Positions 34,431 to 43,371 are shown, counted from the first letter of the stretch. The stretch: 64,000 bases of DNA from SHVO01 sp041905525 (GCA_041905525.1 JAYRKY010000006.1:138215-202214); one strand, 5' to 3'. Notes: generated from the sequence alone by a model not told the origin. Program-made: numbers and translations.

Positions 34431-35294
34431 ATGTCGAAACATAACCGTTCTCAAAGACCTGGACCGAATATGGGCGGTCACGGGCGCCGCTCGACCCCAC
34501 CAATGGCGCGCCAACAGGCCCGGGCGGAGGCGTCGCGCGCCGACCGGAAAGAGGCGCCGCCTCAAAAAACCGGTGAAGTTTGGCTGTATGGCCATCATGC
34601 GGTTGCCGCCGCCGTAGCGAATCCGTCGCGTAAGATCCTTCGCCTGATGGGGACGGCGGAGGCCCTGGCTAAACTCGCCGAGGAGGTCGGCGATCTCGGT
34701 CAGGCCCGCACCTGCTCGCGCCGCGAAATCGACGCGGTTGTCGGCGAGGACGCCGTGCATCAAGGCATCGCGCTGCTCACCCGCGCTCTGGATCACAATC
34801 TCGCGGACGTGCTGGAACTCTCGAGCGCAAATCCCAACGCCTGCCTTATGGTCCTCGATCAGGTCACGGACCCGCACAACGTCGGCGCCATCTTGCGCTC
34901 CGCGGCCGCATTCGGCGCGGTCGCCGTGATTGCACCGGACCGCCACGCGCCCGATGAAAACGGAGTGATGGCGAAATCCGCCTCCGGCGCCCTCGATAAG
35001 ATCGCCTACGTGAAGTCGACCAACCTTGTGCGCGCCTTGGAGGAGATCAAGGAACGTCAGTTCTGGGTGGTGGGTCTCGATGCCCATGCCAAGGAAACGG
35101 TCAGCCAGATCAAGCTCGGCGGCCGGATCGCTCTCGTTCTTGGCGCCGAGGGTGAAGGCGTGCGCCGTCTCGTGCTCGAAACCTGCGATCACGTGGCGCG
35201 CCTTCCGATGGCCGGCGATATGGAGAGCCTGAACGTCTCCAACGCCGCTGCGGTGGCGCTCTACGAAAAAGTGCGTCAGGACGCCAAAGCCTGA
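34431..35294 (+). CDS. rlmB: 23S rRNA (guanosine-2'-O)-methyltransferase RlmB, SpoU/TrmH family
   Basis: 287 residues. A basic, low-complexity N-terminus (1-45) is followed by the substrate-binding L30e-like domain (about 50-125) and the SPOUT knot with motif 1 DPHNVGAILRSAAAFG (about 147-162), motif 2 LVLGAEGEGVRR (about 227-238) and motif 3 MESLNVSNAAAVALYE (about 264-279). RlmB methylates G2251 of 23S rRNA; a paralogous TrmH-type target is possible. It lies between tRNA-Tyr and tRNA-Thr. A short GGCCC/GGGCC hairpin at 35328-35345 may end the transcript. Confidence 0.9.
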   Translation: MSKHNRSQRPGPNMGGHGRRSTPPMARQQARAEASRADRKEAPPQKTGEVWLYGHHAVAAAVANPSRKILRLMGTAEALAKLAEEVGDLGQARTCSRREIDAVVGEDAVHQGIALLTRALDHNLADVLELSSANPNACLMVLDQVTDPHNVGAILRSAAAFGAVAVIAPDRHAPDENGVMAKSASGALDKIAYVKSTNLVRALEEIKERQFWVVGLDAHAKETVSQIKLGGRIALVLGAEGEGVRRLVLETCDHVARLPMAGDMESLNVSNAAAVALYEKVRQDAKA

Positions 35295-35359
35295 CGGACC
35301 ACAAGTGAGTTGCCCTTTTCGGGGCTCGGCCCTATTTTCCGGGCCTCTTTAGGCGGTGC

Positions 35360-35434
35360 GCCGGATTAGCTCAGCGGTAGAGCAGCGGTTTTGTAAACCG
35401 AAGGTCGGGGGTTCAATCCCCTCATCCGGCACCA
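35360..35434 (+). tRNA. tRNA-Thr(UGU)
   Basis: Acceptor GCCGGAT / ATCCGGC, D arm GCTC/GAGC, anticodon loop TTTGTAA (anticodon TGT), T arm GGGGGTTCAATCCCC and encoded CCA (35432-35434). The first anticodon-stem pair is G-A. Confidence 0.95.
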
Positions 35435-35454
35435 CTTTCACATGCGGACCGCGC

Positions 35455-36168
35455 TTAGCCGCTTCCCACAGCCGCAACGATCTGTGCCCGGAGTTTTTCG
35501 ACCGCGGGCCCGAGCGCCTGCACAAGCGCTTCATCGCCGGGAGCCTCTCCGCCAAGCCACCGATTGAGCACGGACTCCAAATCGCGCGCCGCGTGGCCAA
35601 GGCCCTGAAGTTTGAAAAGTCCCGCCGACCCCGCGAGCTTATGCACCCGCGCGGCAAGACTCTCCGCGACGTCGCGGCGCCGTTCTTGTTCCAGCAAGCG
35701 CCACTCCTTTTCGATGTCCGCCATCGAAGGCGCAAGCGTCGCGATAAATCGCGCGGCCACCCCGCCGAGACGCGGGTCTTGTGCGGGCGCTGGTCCCTGG
35801 GCGCCGTGAAACTTTAAAATCTCGTCGGCGATCGTCGAGGGATCGAACGGTTTCGTCAGCACCCCCACCGCTCCGGCTTCGCGCAATCGCGCAACATGCG
35901 CAGCATCGTCGCGCGCGGTCAAAAAGAGGACCCTGGGGGCGCTCCGCACCGCCGCGTTCATCTCTTGGAAAATGGAAAGACCATCGCGCTCCGGCATTTG
36001 AACATCGAGCACTACCAGATCGGGCTTAGCCGACCGCACGCGTTCCAGCGCCGCGACACCCGAGGCAAAGGATTCCACGCTTACGCCGGGACGCCCTTTC
36101 AGTGCGGCCGCGACCACCTCTCGAATAAAGGCGTCGTCATCGACGACGTAGACCGTGATCGCGGTCAT
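35455..36168 (-). CDS. receiver plus histidine-phosphotransfer (REC-Hpt) protein
   Basis: 237 residues. REC domain 1-120 with acidic pair DDD (10-12), phospho-acceptor Asp55 and Lys106; Hpt domain about 135-235 with phospho-His176 in ARVHKLAGSAGLF. There is no DNA-binding or enzymatic output, so it should act as a phosphorelay intermediate. It is encoded divergently from an OmpR-type regulator and near a hybrid kinase that carries its own Hpt, so these three probably form one relay. Confidence 0.9.
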   Translation of the reverse strand: MTAITVYVVDDDAFIREVVAAALKGRPGVSVESFASGVAALERVRSAKPDLVVLDVQMPERDGLSIFQEMNAAVRSAPRVLFLTARDDAAHVARLREAGAVGVLTKPFDPSTIADEILKFHGAQGPAPAQDPRLGGVAARFIATLAPSMADIEKEWRLLEQERRRDVAESLAARVHKLAGSAGLFKLQGLGHAARDLESVLNRWLGGEAPGDEALVQALGPAVEKLRAQIVAAVGSG

Positions 36169-36217
36169 TTCGGGCCTCGCGCGCCGGAGTACATCATTGT
36201 AGGTCTCAAACGGGGGA

Positions 36218-36245
36218 TAGGAAGTTTCATCCTAGGTTGTATAAT
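36218..36245. promoter_or_regulatory. candidate operator and -10 in the divergent REC-Hpt / OmpR-type regulator promoter
   Basis: TAGGA (36218-36222) and TCCTA (36230-36234) form a short dyad, followed at 36240-36245 by TATAAT, a perfect -10 hexamer for the plus-strand regulator gene about 70 bases downstream. No good -35 was found at 17-bp spacing. Confidence 0.35.
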
Positions 36246-36314
36246 CGGAGGTGCGAAGAGACCGAGCACGACGCCGTCTAAGCACGTAATCGCTTGAAAA
36301 CGCGAGTTTTTTGG

Positions 36315-37082
36315 ATGGATAGCTCCAAACTTCCTCAGGCCCCGCCCCATATCCTGGTTGTGGAGGACGATCCCTTTGTGCGCGATGTCCTCGATATATA
36401 CCTGCGCGGCGAGGGATATGAAGTGACCTTGGCGACGGACGGCAAGGACATGCGCCGTGTGCTCGCCGATACGCCCATCCACCTCGCGATCATGGATCTG
36501 CGCCTGCCGGGCGAGGACGGCTTCGCCCTCACCCGCTACCTCCGCGAACAGTACAAGACCCTCGGCATCATCATTCTCTCCTCGCGTCACGAGATCATGG
36601 ACCGGGTTGTCGGTCTGGAATGCGGCGCGGACGACTACCTGACCAAGCCGTTTGAAGAGCGCGAGTTGCTCGCGCGCATTCGCAGCGTCCTGCGCCGCAC
36701 GGGCGCGTTGGCGGCGACGAAGCAACCGGCGCGCCTCGAGGTCCCGCACGGCAAACTCAATTATCAGGGCTGGACGCTCGATCAAGATGCGGGCCTGTTC
36801 CGGTCCAAGAGCGGCGCCGAAGCGATGCTCACCGGCAATGAATGCCGCCTCTTATCGCATCTCATTCGCAATGCCGGACATGTGCAAACGCGGGAAGACC
36901 TGATGGCGAAGGTCCTGTCGCGCGAGTGGGATCCCATGGACCGCAGCATCGACGTCCTGATCACGCGCCTTCGCCATAAAATCGAAGTGGATCCCAAGCG
37001 GCCTGTCATGATCCGCACCGTACGCGGCTCCGGGTACATCCTCGCGCCGGACGAGGCCGCAGCCTCAAATAACGCGGCTTAA
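36315..37082 (+). CDS. OmpR/TorR-type response regulator
   Basis: 255 residues from ATG 36315; an upstream in-frame TTG (36294) is possible. REC domain with EDD (17-19), phospho-acceptor Asp61 and the switch Lys in DDYLTKPFEERELLARI; winged-helix Trans_reg_C domain (about 150-250) with NECRLLSHLIRNAGHVQTREDL and VLITRLRHKIEVDP. The short N-terminal tail before the REC domain is unusual but harmless. It converges with a soluble hybrid kinase, the likely phosphodonor, in a TorS/TorR-like arrangement. Confidence 0.92.
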   Translation: MDSSKLPQAPPHILVVEDDPFVRDVLDIYLRGEGYEVTLATDGKDMRRVLADTPIHLAIMDLRLPGEDGFALTRYLREQYKTLGIIILSSRHEIMDRVVGLECGADDYLTKPFEERELLARIRSVLRRTGALAATKQPARLEVPHGKLNYQGWTLDQDAGLFRSKSGAEAMLTGNECRLLSHLIRNAGHVQTREDLMAKVLSREWDPMDRSIDVLITRLRHKIEVDPKRPVMIRTVRGSGYILAPDEAAASNNAA

Positions 37083-37098
37083 ATCTCGCGCCATACGC

Positions 37099-39129
37099 TC
37101 AGGCGGACGTTTTCGATCGCCCCGCATAATCGTTCGCGGCAAGGCTCCAATCCGCCGCCTCCGCCAGTCCCGCCGCGGCCAACGCTCTGAGACGCTCGCG
37201 TTCGGCGCTGATCGCGACCGGGTCGCCGCCGTGCAAAGCAACCTCCAAGGCCGCCGCCGCCGCGGTCAGCCGCGCCGCGCCCGCGACCCCTGCGCTTCCC
37301 TTCATGCGATGGGTCGCGGCAAGCGCGGCATCCCAGGCCTTCTTGTCGACGCTGCTTTCGATTTCCTTCAAGACGCCGGCGATTCCGTCGGCCCATTGTT
37401 GGATAATCGGCGCAAGCCGATTGGGGTCGTCGCCGTACACGACGGTCAATCCGCGCAAATCCAGGAGCCGTTCGGACGTATCGCCTACTGAGAGCGCAGA
37501 CGGCGGACCGGCCCACGTGGGGGTCTGCTGGGTCGGAATCCAACGGGCCAGCATCGTTTGCAGGCTGCTGATTTCGATCGGCTTGGCGAGATAGTCATCC
37601 ATCCCCGCATCGCGGCACCGCTGCGCTTCGCCGTGCACCGCATTGGCTGTGACGGCAACGATTGGCATGCGCGCACCGCTCCCTTCGGCCTCACGAATGA
37701 GACGCGTGAGTTCGAAGCCGTCCATTCCAGGCATATGGCAGTCGCACAGCAGCAGGGGATACCGACGCTCGCTCAGCAGCTTCAGGGCGGCCTGCCCGGT
37801 GCCTGCGATATCGCAGTCGTAACCAAGAATGGCGAGCTGCTGGCGAAGCACCTCTTGGTTCACCTTATTGTCCTCGGCGATGAGAATCACCAGGCCGTCT
37901 GCGCGGGCGGCTTCGCGTGTTGCACCCGCATCGATAACCGGATCCTGCCGGCGCGTGACGACAGGTACGCCATCGCCGCGCGAGGCCCGCGCCGTCTTCT
38001 CAATGGCCGCAAGAAGGTCCACACGCCGCATGGGGTTTGCGCGCACAGGCCAAACGCCGCCCGGCAACGGCATGCTGCCCGCCGGGCCGCCATGGAGCCA
38101 AATGATCGACGAGAGATGCTCCGAGCCCATCCGCTGCAAAGCGTCGACGGTGGCTTCTACGTCTTCCGTCTCCGTGTCGGTGCCTAGAAGAACAACCACC
38201 CGCCTTCGCTCCGCGGGGGTGTAACGCCCCAGCGCTCCGAGATTGTCTACTCGCAGGATTGCCGCGCCAGCGCGTTCCAAGAAGCGCAATGCGATGCCGA
38301 GCCCCGCATCGCCGCCATCCACCGTCACAACTTCGATATCTTCGAGCCGCGCCGGCGTCATGGTTTGGTTTTGCGCGAGTTTGAAGGAAATATCCACGTC
38401 GAAACGTGTTCCTTTCCCTTGGCTGCTATCCACGAAAATTTGCCCGCCCATCGCATCCACCAACGTGCGGCAGATGGCGAGCCCCAAACCGACGCCGCCC
38501 AAACCGCTGAGCGTCGTCTCGCGGCCGGCCCGCTGCCAGAATGGTTCGAACAGATAGCCTTGCAGCTCCTGCGGAACGCCCTCGCCCGTATCGCTGACGC
38601 TGAAGCGAAGTGTGACGGCATCGCCGTGCGCCTCCTTGACGGAGGCCGTCAGGGCGACAGATCCGGTATCGGTATATTTCAAGGCGTTTGCGCCGATGTT
38701 CAGTAGGACCTGGCGCAATCGAAGCGCGTCGCACATCACCATCGGCAAGCGCGTCTCAGTCTCGCAGGTCAGTATCAAGCGCTTCATGTCGGCGAGCGGA
38801 GCTAGGAGATCCGCCGTACCCTCCAGGATCGCGGCTGGATCCGCCGCAGTTTCCTCGAGATGGACCTCGGTGGACTCCAACTTGGCGAAGTCCAATACGT
38901 CGTCGATGATACGCATGAGCGCGACCGATGACTCTTCAGCGGTCGAGATGATGCGGCGTTGCTCATCCGAGAGACTGGTGCGCCCGAGGACATCCAGCAT
39001 TCCGACCACACCCATCAAGGGCGTACGGATCTCATGGCTCATCACCGCCCAGATGCGCGCCACGTCGGCAGGGGCTACGACCGTCCCGGCCGCATCGTCC
39101 GCTCGTTTGGTCTTCATGTTATTGGGCAT
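37099..39129 (-). CDS. soluble hybrid histidine kinase (HisKA-HATPase-REC-Hpt) without sensor domain
   Basis: 676 residues. HisKA starts almost at once: His32 in MSHEIRTPLMG; HATPase with NIGANALKYTD, DTGEGVP and GGVGLGLAICRTL (to about 255); an inactive-looking receiver-like segment (about 260-390); an active REC with EDN and phospho-Asp near 461 (LLLCDCHMPGMDG); C-terminal Hpt with THRMKGSAGVAG (His near 607). No membrane helix, PAS or GAF is present, so input must come from a partner protein. The start at 39129 lacks a clear ribosome-binding site. Confidence 0.88.
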   Translation of the reverse strand: MPNNMKTKRADDAAGTVVAPADVARIWAVMSHEIRTPLMGVVGMLDVLGRTSLSDEQRRIISTAEESSVALMRIIDDVLDFAKLESTEVHLEETAADPAAILEGTADLLAPLADMKRLILTCETETRLPMVMCDALRLRQVLLNIGANALKYTDTGSVALTASVKEAHGDAVTLRFSVSDTGEGVPQELQGYLFEPFWQRAGRETTLSGLGGVGLGLAICRTLVDAMGGQIFVDSSQGKGTRFDVDISFKLAQNQTMTPARLEDIEVVTVDGGDAGLGIALRFLERAGAAILRVDNLGALGRYTPAERRRVVVLLGTDTETEDVEATVDALQRMGSEHLSSIIWLHGGPAGSMPLPGGVWPVRANPMRRVDLLAAIEKTARASRGDGVPVVTRRQDPVIDAGATREAARADGLVILIAEDNKVNQEVLRQQLAILGYDCDIAGTGQAALKLLSERRYPLLLCDCHMPGMDGFELTRLIREAEGSGARMPIVAVTANAVHGEAQRCRDAGMDDYLAKPIEISSLQTMLARWIPTQQTPTWAGPPSALSVGDTSERLLDLRGLTVVYGDDPNRLAPIIQQWADGIAGVLKEIESSVDKKAWDAALAATHRMKGSAGVAGAARLTAAAAALEVALHGGDPVAISAERERLRALAAAGLAEAADWSLAANDYAGRSKTSA

Positions 39130-39328
39130 TTGCCGGGCTCAAAATCACTTTACGCGAGCATAGGCGGCGCGGGTACGCGCGCCAAGGCTTGCGAGGCCCG
39201 GGGCAGCCCCATAAATTCGCCGTCCGACGCCCCCTATCGCATGAAGGACGGGCCCCGTGCCGCCCGCCCGGCGTAGGCATCGGCTCGGGCGTATATTCGC
39301 AACGCCATGAAGACAGGACCGCGCACCA

Positions 39329-39724
39329 ATGCCTCGCGACACCGGCGATCACCAGCGTCCAGCCCGCAACGTTCTCGGCGGTCCGCTGCAGATATGTTCG
39401 GCCGATCCGATCACCGGATTTTTTCGCGACGGCTGCTGCAACACCGGCCCCAGCGATCTTGGCTCTCACACCGTTTGCGCGGTGGTGACCGCGGAGTTTC
39501 TGGCGTTCAGCAAACGGGCCGGCAACGACCTGTCGACGCCAATGCCGGAATATAACTTTTCGGGCCTCAATCCCGGCGATCGCTGGTGCTTATGCGCACC
39601 GCGTTGGCGTCAAGCGTTTCACGCGGGAAGCGCTCCCAAGGTGGTGCTATCCGCAACTCACGAAGGCGCTCTTGAGCACTGCGAGCTTGCCGATCTTAAG
39701 GCCCATGCCGTCGATCTTATGTGA
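39329..39724 (+). CDS. DUF2237 family protein
   Basis: 131 residues, cytosolic. It matches the small DUF2237 (COG3651) family through RNVLGGPLQICSADPITGFF, the DGCCNTGPSDLGSHTVCAV block, a DLSTPMPEYNFSGLNPGDRWCLC block and HEGALEHCELADLKAHAVD. Seven cysteines, several invariant in the family as I recall it. Function unknown. It lies 7 bp upstream of a secreted-protein gene in the same orientation. Confidence 0.85.
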   Translation: MPRDTGDHQRPARNVLGGPLQICSADPITGFFRDGCCNTGPSDLGSHTVCAVVTAEFLAFSKRAGNDLSTPMPEYNFSGLNPGDRWCLCAPRWRQAFHAGSAPKVVLSATHEGALEHCELADLKAHAVDLM

Positions 39725-39731
39725 GAGACCG

Positions 39732-40388
39732 ATGAACAAGTTTATTCTGACGGCCACCCTCTTCCTCGCCTCGTCCGCTGCGCCCGTGCGAAGCGCCGAA
39801 GTCGCGGACACGCGCGCCGCGTTGAACGTTGCTTTTCCACGCGACGTCGAAATCGCGCTCGCCTTGTCGGGAGGCCCCGCACATCTTCGCAACGGTGCAA
39901 CCGTCTATATCTACGGCGCGAAAGGATTTGAGAAAGCCAAGGAAGGAACCAATGGATTTACGTGCCTCGTGAACCGGGACGCATTCTTTTATGGAGCGGC
40001 AAATTTCAAGCCGACCTGCTGGGATGCTGAGGGCCGCAGCAGCTATGTCCCGGTGATGCTGCGTGTGGGCGAACTTCTCGCGGCCGGTAAGACTCTGGAA
40101 CAAATCAGCGCCGATATCGACGCGGGCTTCGCGGCGGGCCGGTTTAAGCGCCCCGCTCGCGCAGGCGTTGCCTACATGACGGCGGGAGACATTAAACTGG
40201 ACTCCGCCGGGGCGATTACCTCGATCGCCTTCCCCGGTCACATGATGTTTTATGCGCCGGGCGTGACGAGCGCAGATCTCGGCTATACCGCGGAAGCCGC
40301 GAAGGCAGATCCGACATTGCCGTTTGTTTTTGATCGCGGCGCAGGCGGCACGAACCTCGCCTACATCATTGCCGTGCCGCATCACTGA
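39732..40388 (+). CDS. secreted protein of unknown function
   Basis: 218 residues from ATG 39732 (GAGAG upstream); Sec signal peptide to about residue 21 (APVRSAE). The mature protein starts with a helical LPxDVEIALALSGGPAHLR segment, then GATVYIYGAKGFEKAKEGTNGFTCLVNR, which resembles secreted proteins of unknown function in Proteobacteria. Two conserved-looking cysteines lie near 80 and 98. I do not recognise a named domain. Probably co-transcribed with DUF2237. Confidence 0.7.
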   Translation: MNKFILTATLFLASSAAPVRSAEVADTRAALNVAFPRDVEIALALSGGPAHLRNGATVYIYGAKGFEKAKEGTNGFTCLVNRDAFFYGAANFKPTCWDAEGRSSYVPVMLRVGELLAAGKTLEQISADIDAGFAAGRFKRPARAGVAYMTAGDIKLDSAGAITSIAFPGHMMFYAPGVTSADLGYTAEAAKADPTLPFVFDRGAGGTNLAYIIAVPHH

Positions 40389-40409
40389 GAGATGGCGAGA
40401 CGCGTCCGC

Positions 40410-41276
40410 CTAGAAGGGCATCGTGACGTGCTTGTCGATCACGACTGCGAGAAACACACCCGCAAGATATTGCATTGAGAACAGGAAGTTGCGGCGTGCG
40501 AGGTCGCGGCTCGGGTCCTTCACAAGCTTCACGTTCAGCCACAAGAAACGCGCCCCGAACGCTGTCGAAATTACCGCGTACAACAGACCCAATTCACCGA
40601 ACAGCGCCGGAAGCAGCGCCGAGATGACGAGCAGCACCGTGTTGCCCAGGATCCATTTCGCGCAGGTCGCATCGCCCGCGATGACGGGAAGCATCGGCAC
40701 ACCGGCCTTCGCGTAGTCATCCTTGATCAGGATCGCCAGCGACCAAAAATGGGACGGCGTCCACAGAAATAGCGTGATCGCCATCAGTGTCGGCAGGAGC
40801 CAGATGCTGGGATCGACCGCAGCTGCGCCCGCTAGCACGGCAAAGCTGCCCGCGGCGCCGCCGATGATGATATTCGTCCAGTGACGACGCTTCAGCCACA
40901 CGGTGTAAATCACGCCGTAAACGAAAGCGCCGAGGAAAAGATGCGTGGCGACGACCCAGTTGAACGCCAGTGTCGCGAGCACGCAGCCCGTCAAAAGAAG
41001 GGTTGCGGCGAACAACAGCGCTTTGCGCGCGTCTGCCATCGTTCCGGCCGCCAACGGTCGGTTGGCCGTACGGGTCATCAGGCGGTCGATGTCGCGGTCG
41101 TAGTATTGATTGAAGACGGCAGAGCCGGACGAACCCAGCACCATCGCGACGAACAGCACCACGAGCTGCCAGGCATCGACATGACTTGCCACCGCCGCAT
41201 AGCCCGCCATCGCGCTGATCGCGATGAGGAAGCCGATGCGCAGCTTCATCAGCTCAATGTAACTGCGAAATTGCAT
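40410..41276 (-). CDS. ctaB: protoheme IX farnesyltransferase (heme O synthase)
   Basis: 288 residues with about nine membrane helices. The UbiA-family prenyl-diphosphate site is NQYYDRDIDRLMTRT (about 57-71), with the second aspartate-rich loop near YAKAGVPMLP. It attaches a farnesyl group to heme B to make heme O, the precursor of heme A for aa3 oxidases. It is last in a minus-strand operon with a COX1-like protein, DUF420 and a 49-aa membrane protein, divergent from the oxidase genes. No ctaA (heme A synthase) is in the window. Confidence 0.93.
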   Translation of the reverse strand: MQFRSYIELMKLRIGFLIAISAMAGYAAVASHVDAWQLVVLFVAMVLGSSGSAVFNQYYDRDIDRLMTRTANRPLAAGTMADARKALLFAATLLLTGCVLATLAFNWVVATHLFLGAFVYGVIYTVWLKRRHWTNIIIGGAAGSFAVLAGAAAVDPSIWLLPTLMAITLFLWTPSHFWSLAILIKDDYAKAGVPMLPVIAGDATCAKWILGNTVLLVISALLPALFGELGLLYAVISTAFGARFLWLNVKLVKDPSRDLARRNFLFSMQYLAGVFLAVVIDKHVTMPF

Positions 41277-41333
41277 TCTATACCGGAATTACTGGCCCCG
41301 GCCGCCAGGCCGGGATCGTCGTGCGCGCTTGGT

Positions 41334-42776
41334 CTACCGTTCCGGTCCCGGTTTGCCAATAAGCAATTTCCCGGCGAGAAAAATGAAGATGATGCCACCG
41401 GCGACCGCAATCAGCCCGCCAACTCCCATCAATGACATGCTGGCGATCTTCCAAGGACTATCAAGGCCCTGGGCCGCGCCCGGGGTTTTGCGCAGGACAC
41501 CTTCAAGACCCGCTAGATATAGGCCCGTGGAGTGCAGGAACTGACCGCCACCCAACAGGAGATACATCGCCGTGCGCAGTTTCCGGCGTTTGGTGCGCCG
41601 GCCGAGGAGCGGCAGGAAGAGCGCGAAGTAAAGCGCCATGAAGGCGAGCGTCACCGCGATCAGCATCGCGTGATAGTGGCTCGGCGTCCGTGTGTCGACG
41701 GAACCTTCGAAGAAGCCCAGCACCCCACCGTAGGCGAACAGGAACAGCGCCGCGGCGATGGCCTTGAGTTCCGGAGCGCCGTGCATCGCGTCCTTCCATC
41801 GCCGGAACAGCAGGTACGCGACGCTTCCCAGGACGACCGTGGTCGGCAACGGCAGCGCGTACCAGTAAAGGCGGGTGAACAGGTCGCGCTGTGTGGCGCC
41901 GCCCGCTTCATGGGTGACATAAAGAAGCGGCCCGGCCGCCGCACCCGCTACAAGCACCAGCATCATCAGACGAAGCCAGGAGCTCGAAAGCGGCGTTTCA
42001 CCGAGCGCGGCGCGCGCGATCAGATAGAAGGCGCACAACATCAACGCCGTGTTGGCGAACTGCAGGACGTGTCCGCCGCCCCACATCAGGTATTCGTTGG
42101 TGCCCTGGCGGCCGACGTTTTCCGGCATCGTCAGCGCAGCGGCGACGATGCAAATCAGCGCGAGTAGATAGATGAGGCCCGCCGCGGCGACCGAAAAACC
42201 AGCCGCGTCCGGATTGCGGTCGCGCGCCACAAGAACAAGCAGCCGGAGGACAGGCAACGCCACACAGACCGCCAGCAGCGCCAAACCGGCGTAATAGACG
42301 GGATGATCGAGGACCGGGATATAGTTGTTCAGCGAAGGCTCACCGAGATCGGCGAGCACGGGCCCCAGCAAGAGGAATAGGCTCAGCCACGCGCCATACA
42401 TTCCCACGCGCCCGACGACGACGGAGAGAAACCCGGCATCGGACCTGAGACCTTGCATTTGCGCGGTCATCAGCACGGTCAGCGCGCCATGGACACCCAT
42501 GTACCAGATCACGAACGCGAAGGTGACGTGCGCGACGAGTCCTTTCTGGAAAAAGCTATCGCCCGTCCACGTCAGGACCTTTTCGGCGCCCGGAACGCGC
42601 GATGCGGCAAGCAGCAAGGCCAGCAGCCCCGCCAGCGCCAGCGCCGCAAGCGGCAGGCTGACCCAGCCGCGCAGTTCATGCATGTAGGATGGGGCGATTT
42701 TGCCCGCAAAATTGCCGTCCACCGCGGTATCGACGGGCGGCGGCAGACTCCGTGCAAGGACTTCTTTCTCGTCCAT
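41334..42776 (-). CDS. divergent heme-copper-oxidase subunit I-like membrane protein with incomplete CuB site
   Basis: 480 residues and about twelve membrane helices. Histidines fall where subunit I places its ligands: His83 and His96 (helix II region, VAHVTFAFVIWYMGVHG), His236 (helix VI, MWGGGHVLQFANT) and His367/His369 (helix X, PSHYHAML), plus His415. The helix VII His-His pair for CuB is absent; only His289 (YVTHEAGG) is near. The helix VI region looks closer to CcoN/NorB than to the COX1 encoded nearby. Between DUF420 (3 bp) and ctaB, an oxidase-assembly or heme-handling role is more likely than a second oxidase. Confidence 0.65.
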   Translation of the reverse strand: MDEKEVLARSLPPPVDTAVDGNFAGKIAPSYMHELRGWVSLPLAALALAGLLALLLAASRVPGAEKVLTWTGDSFFQKGLVAHVTFAFVIWYMGVHGALTVLMTAQMQGLRSDAGFLSVVVGRVGMYGAWLSLFLLLGPVLADLGEPSLNNYIPVLDHPVYYAGLALLAVCVALPVLRLLVLVARDRNPDAAGFSVAAAGLIYLLALICIVAAALTMPENVGRQGTNEYLMWGGGHVLQFANTALMLCAFYLIARAALGETPLSSSWLRLMMLVLVAGAAAGPLLYVTHEAGGATQRDLFTRLYWYALPLPTTVVLGSVAYLLFRRWKDAMHGAPELKAIAAALFLFAYGGVLGFFEGSVDTRTPSHYHAMLIAVTLAFMALYFALFLPLLGRRTKRRKLRTAMYLLLGGGQFLHSTGLYLAGLEGVLRKTPGAAQGLDSPWKIASMSLMGVGGLIAVAGGIIFIFLAGKLLIGKPGPER

Positions 42777-42779
42777 GCG

Positions 42780-43211
42780 TTACGCCGCGGGCGGATAGAC
42801 GTGGTATAAAATCACGTAAATCATGACGCCGGTCACCGTTACATAGAGCCACACCCAGATGGTCCACCGGGCGAGCGCCTTGTGCCGGTCGAAGGTGCCT
42901 TTCAACGCCCGATACACAGTCACGATCACCATCGGTGTGACGATGACGGCCAGCACGACGTGGCTGATCAGCATCGCGTAATACGCGGGCTTCGTCCAAC
43001 CCGTCCCCGGAAACACGAAGATCGGCGCCGTGAAGTGATAAGTGAGATAGCTGATAAGGAACACCGCCGACACGGCGAGTGCGCTCAGCATGACCTTTCT
43101 ATGCGTCTCGCGCCGGCCGGATCGGATCATCGCGAAACCGATGATTAACAGAATCGTCGAAACGGCGTTCAGCACCGCATTCACATGCGGGAGGACGGCA
43201 GCAGTATTCAT
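42780..43211 (-). CDS. DUF420 (CtaM/YozB-type) membrane protein
   Basis: 143 residues with four membrane helices: 8-26, 41-59, 80-104 and 118-138. Conserved histidines include His9, His37, the Tyr-His pair near 58, His89 and His137. The DUF420 family includes CtaM/YozB, needed in Firmicutes for maturation of heme A-containing oxidases. Position between the COX1-like gene and a 49-aa membrane protein, next to the aa3 operon, fits an assembly role. Confidence 0.85.
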   Translation of the reverse strand: MNTAAVLPHVNAVLNAVSTILLIIGFAMIRSGRRETHRKVMLSALAVSAVFLISYLTYHFTAPIFVFPGTGWTKPAYYAMLISHVVLAVIVTPMVIVTVYRALKGTFDRHKALARWTIWVWLYVTVTGVMIYVILYHVYPPAA

Positions 43212-43221
43212 CGACTCGCCC

Positions 43222-43371
43222 TCACGGACCTTTGACGGCGGTCTTGATGATGAAGCTCACGTACATGAAAAGAGGCACGAGCGCCAATACGCAGGCGAAA
43301 AGCACCAAGCGGCGACGCTTGGCCTTTTCGTCAGAGTCGGCGTTGGAATCGTGCGGCGGAATGGCGGTCAC
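43222..43371 (-). CDS. 49-aa single-pass membrane protein in the oxidase assembly operon
   Basis: GTG start at 43371 with AGGAGA 7 bases upstream; TGA at 43222-43224, 10 bp before the DUF420 gene. The product has an acidic N-terminus (PHDSNADSDEKAKRRR), one hydrophobic helix (LVLFACVLALVPLFMYVSFI) and a short basic tail (KTAVKGP). The positive-inside rule places the N-terminus in the cytoplasm. Small proteins of this type occur beside ctaG/cox genes in Alphaproteobacteria. It is first in its operon. Confidence 0.78.
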   Translation of the reverse strand: MTAIPPHDSNADSDEKAKRRRLVLFACVLALVPLFMYVSFIIKTAVKGP

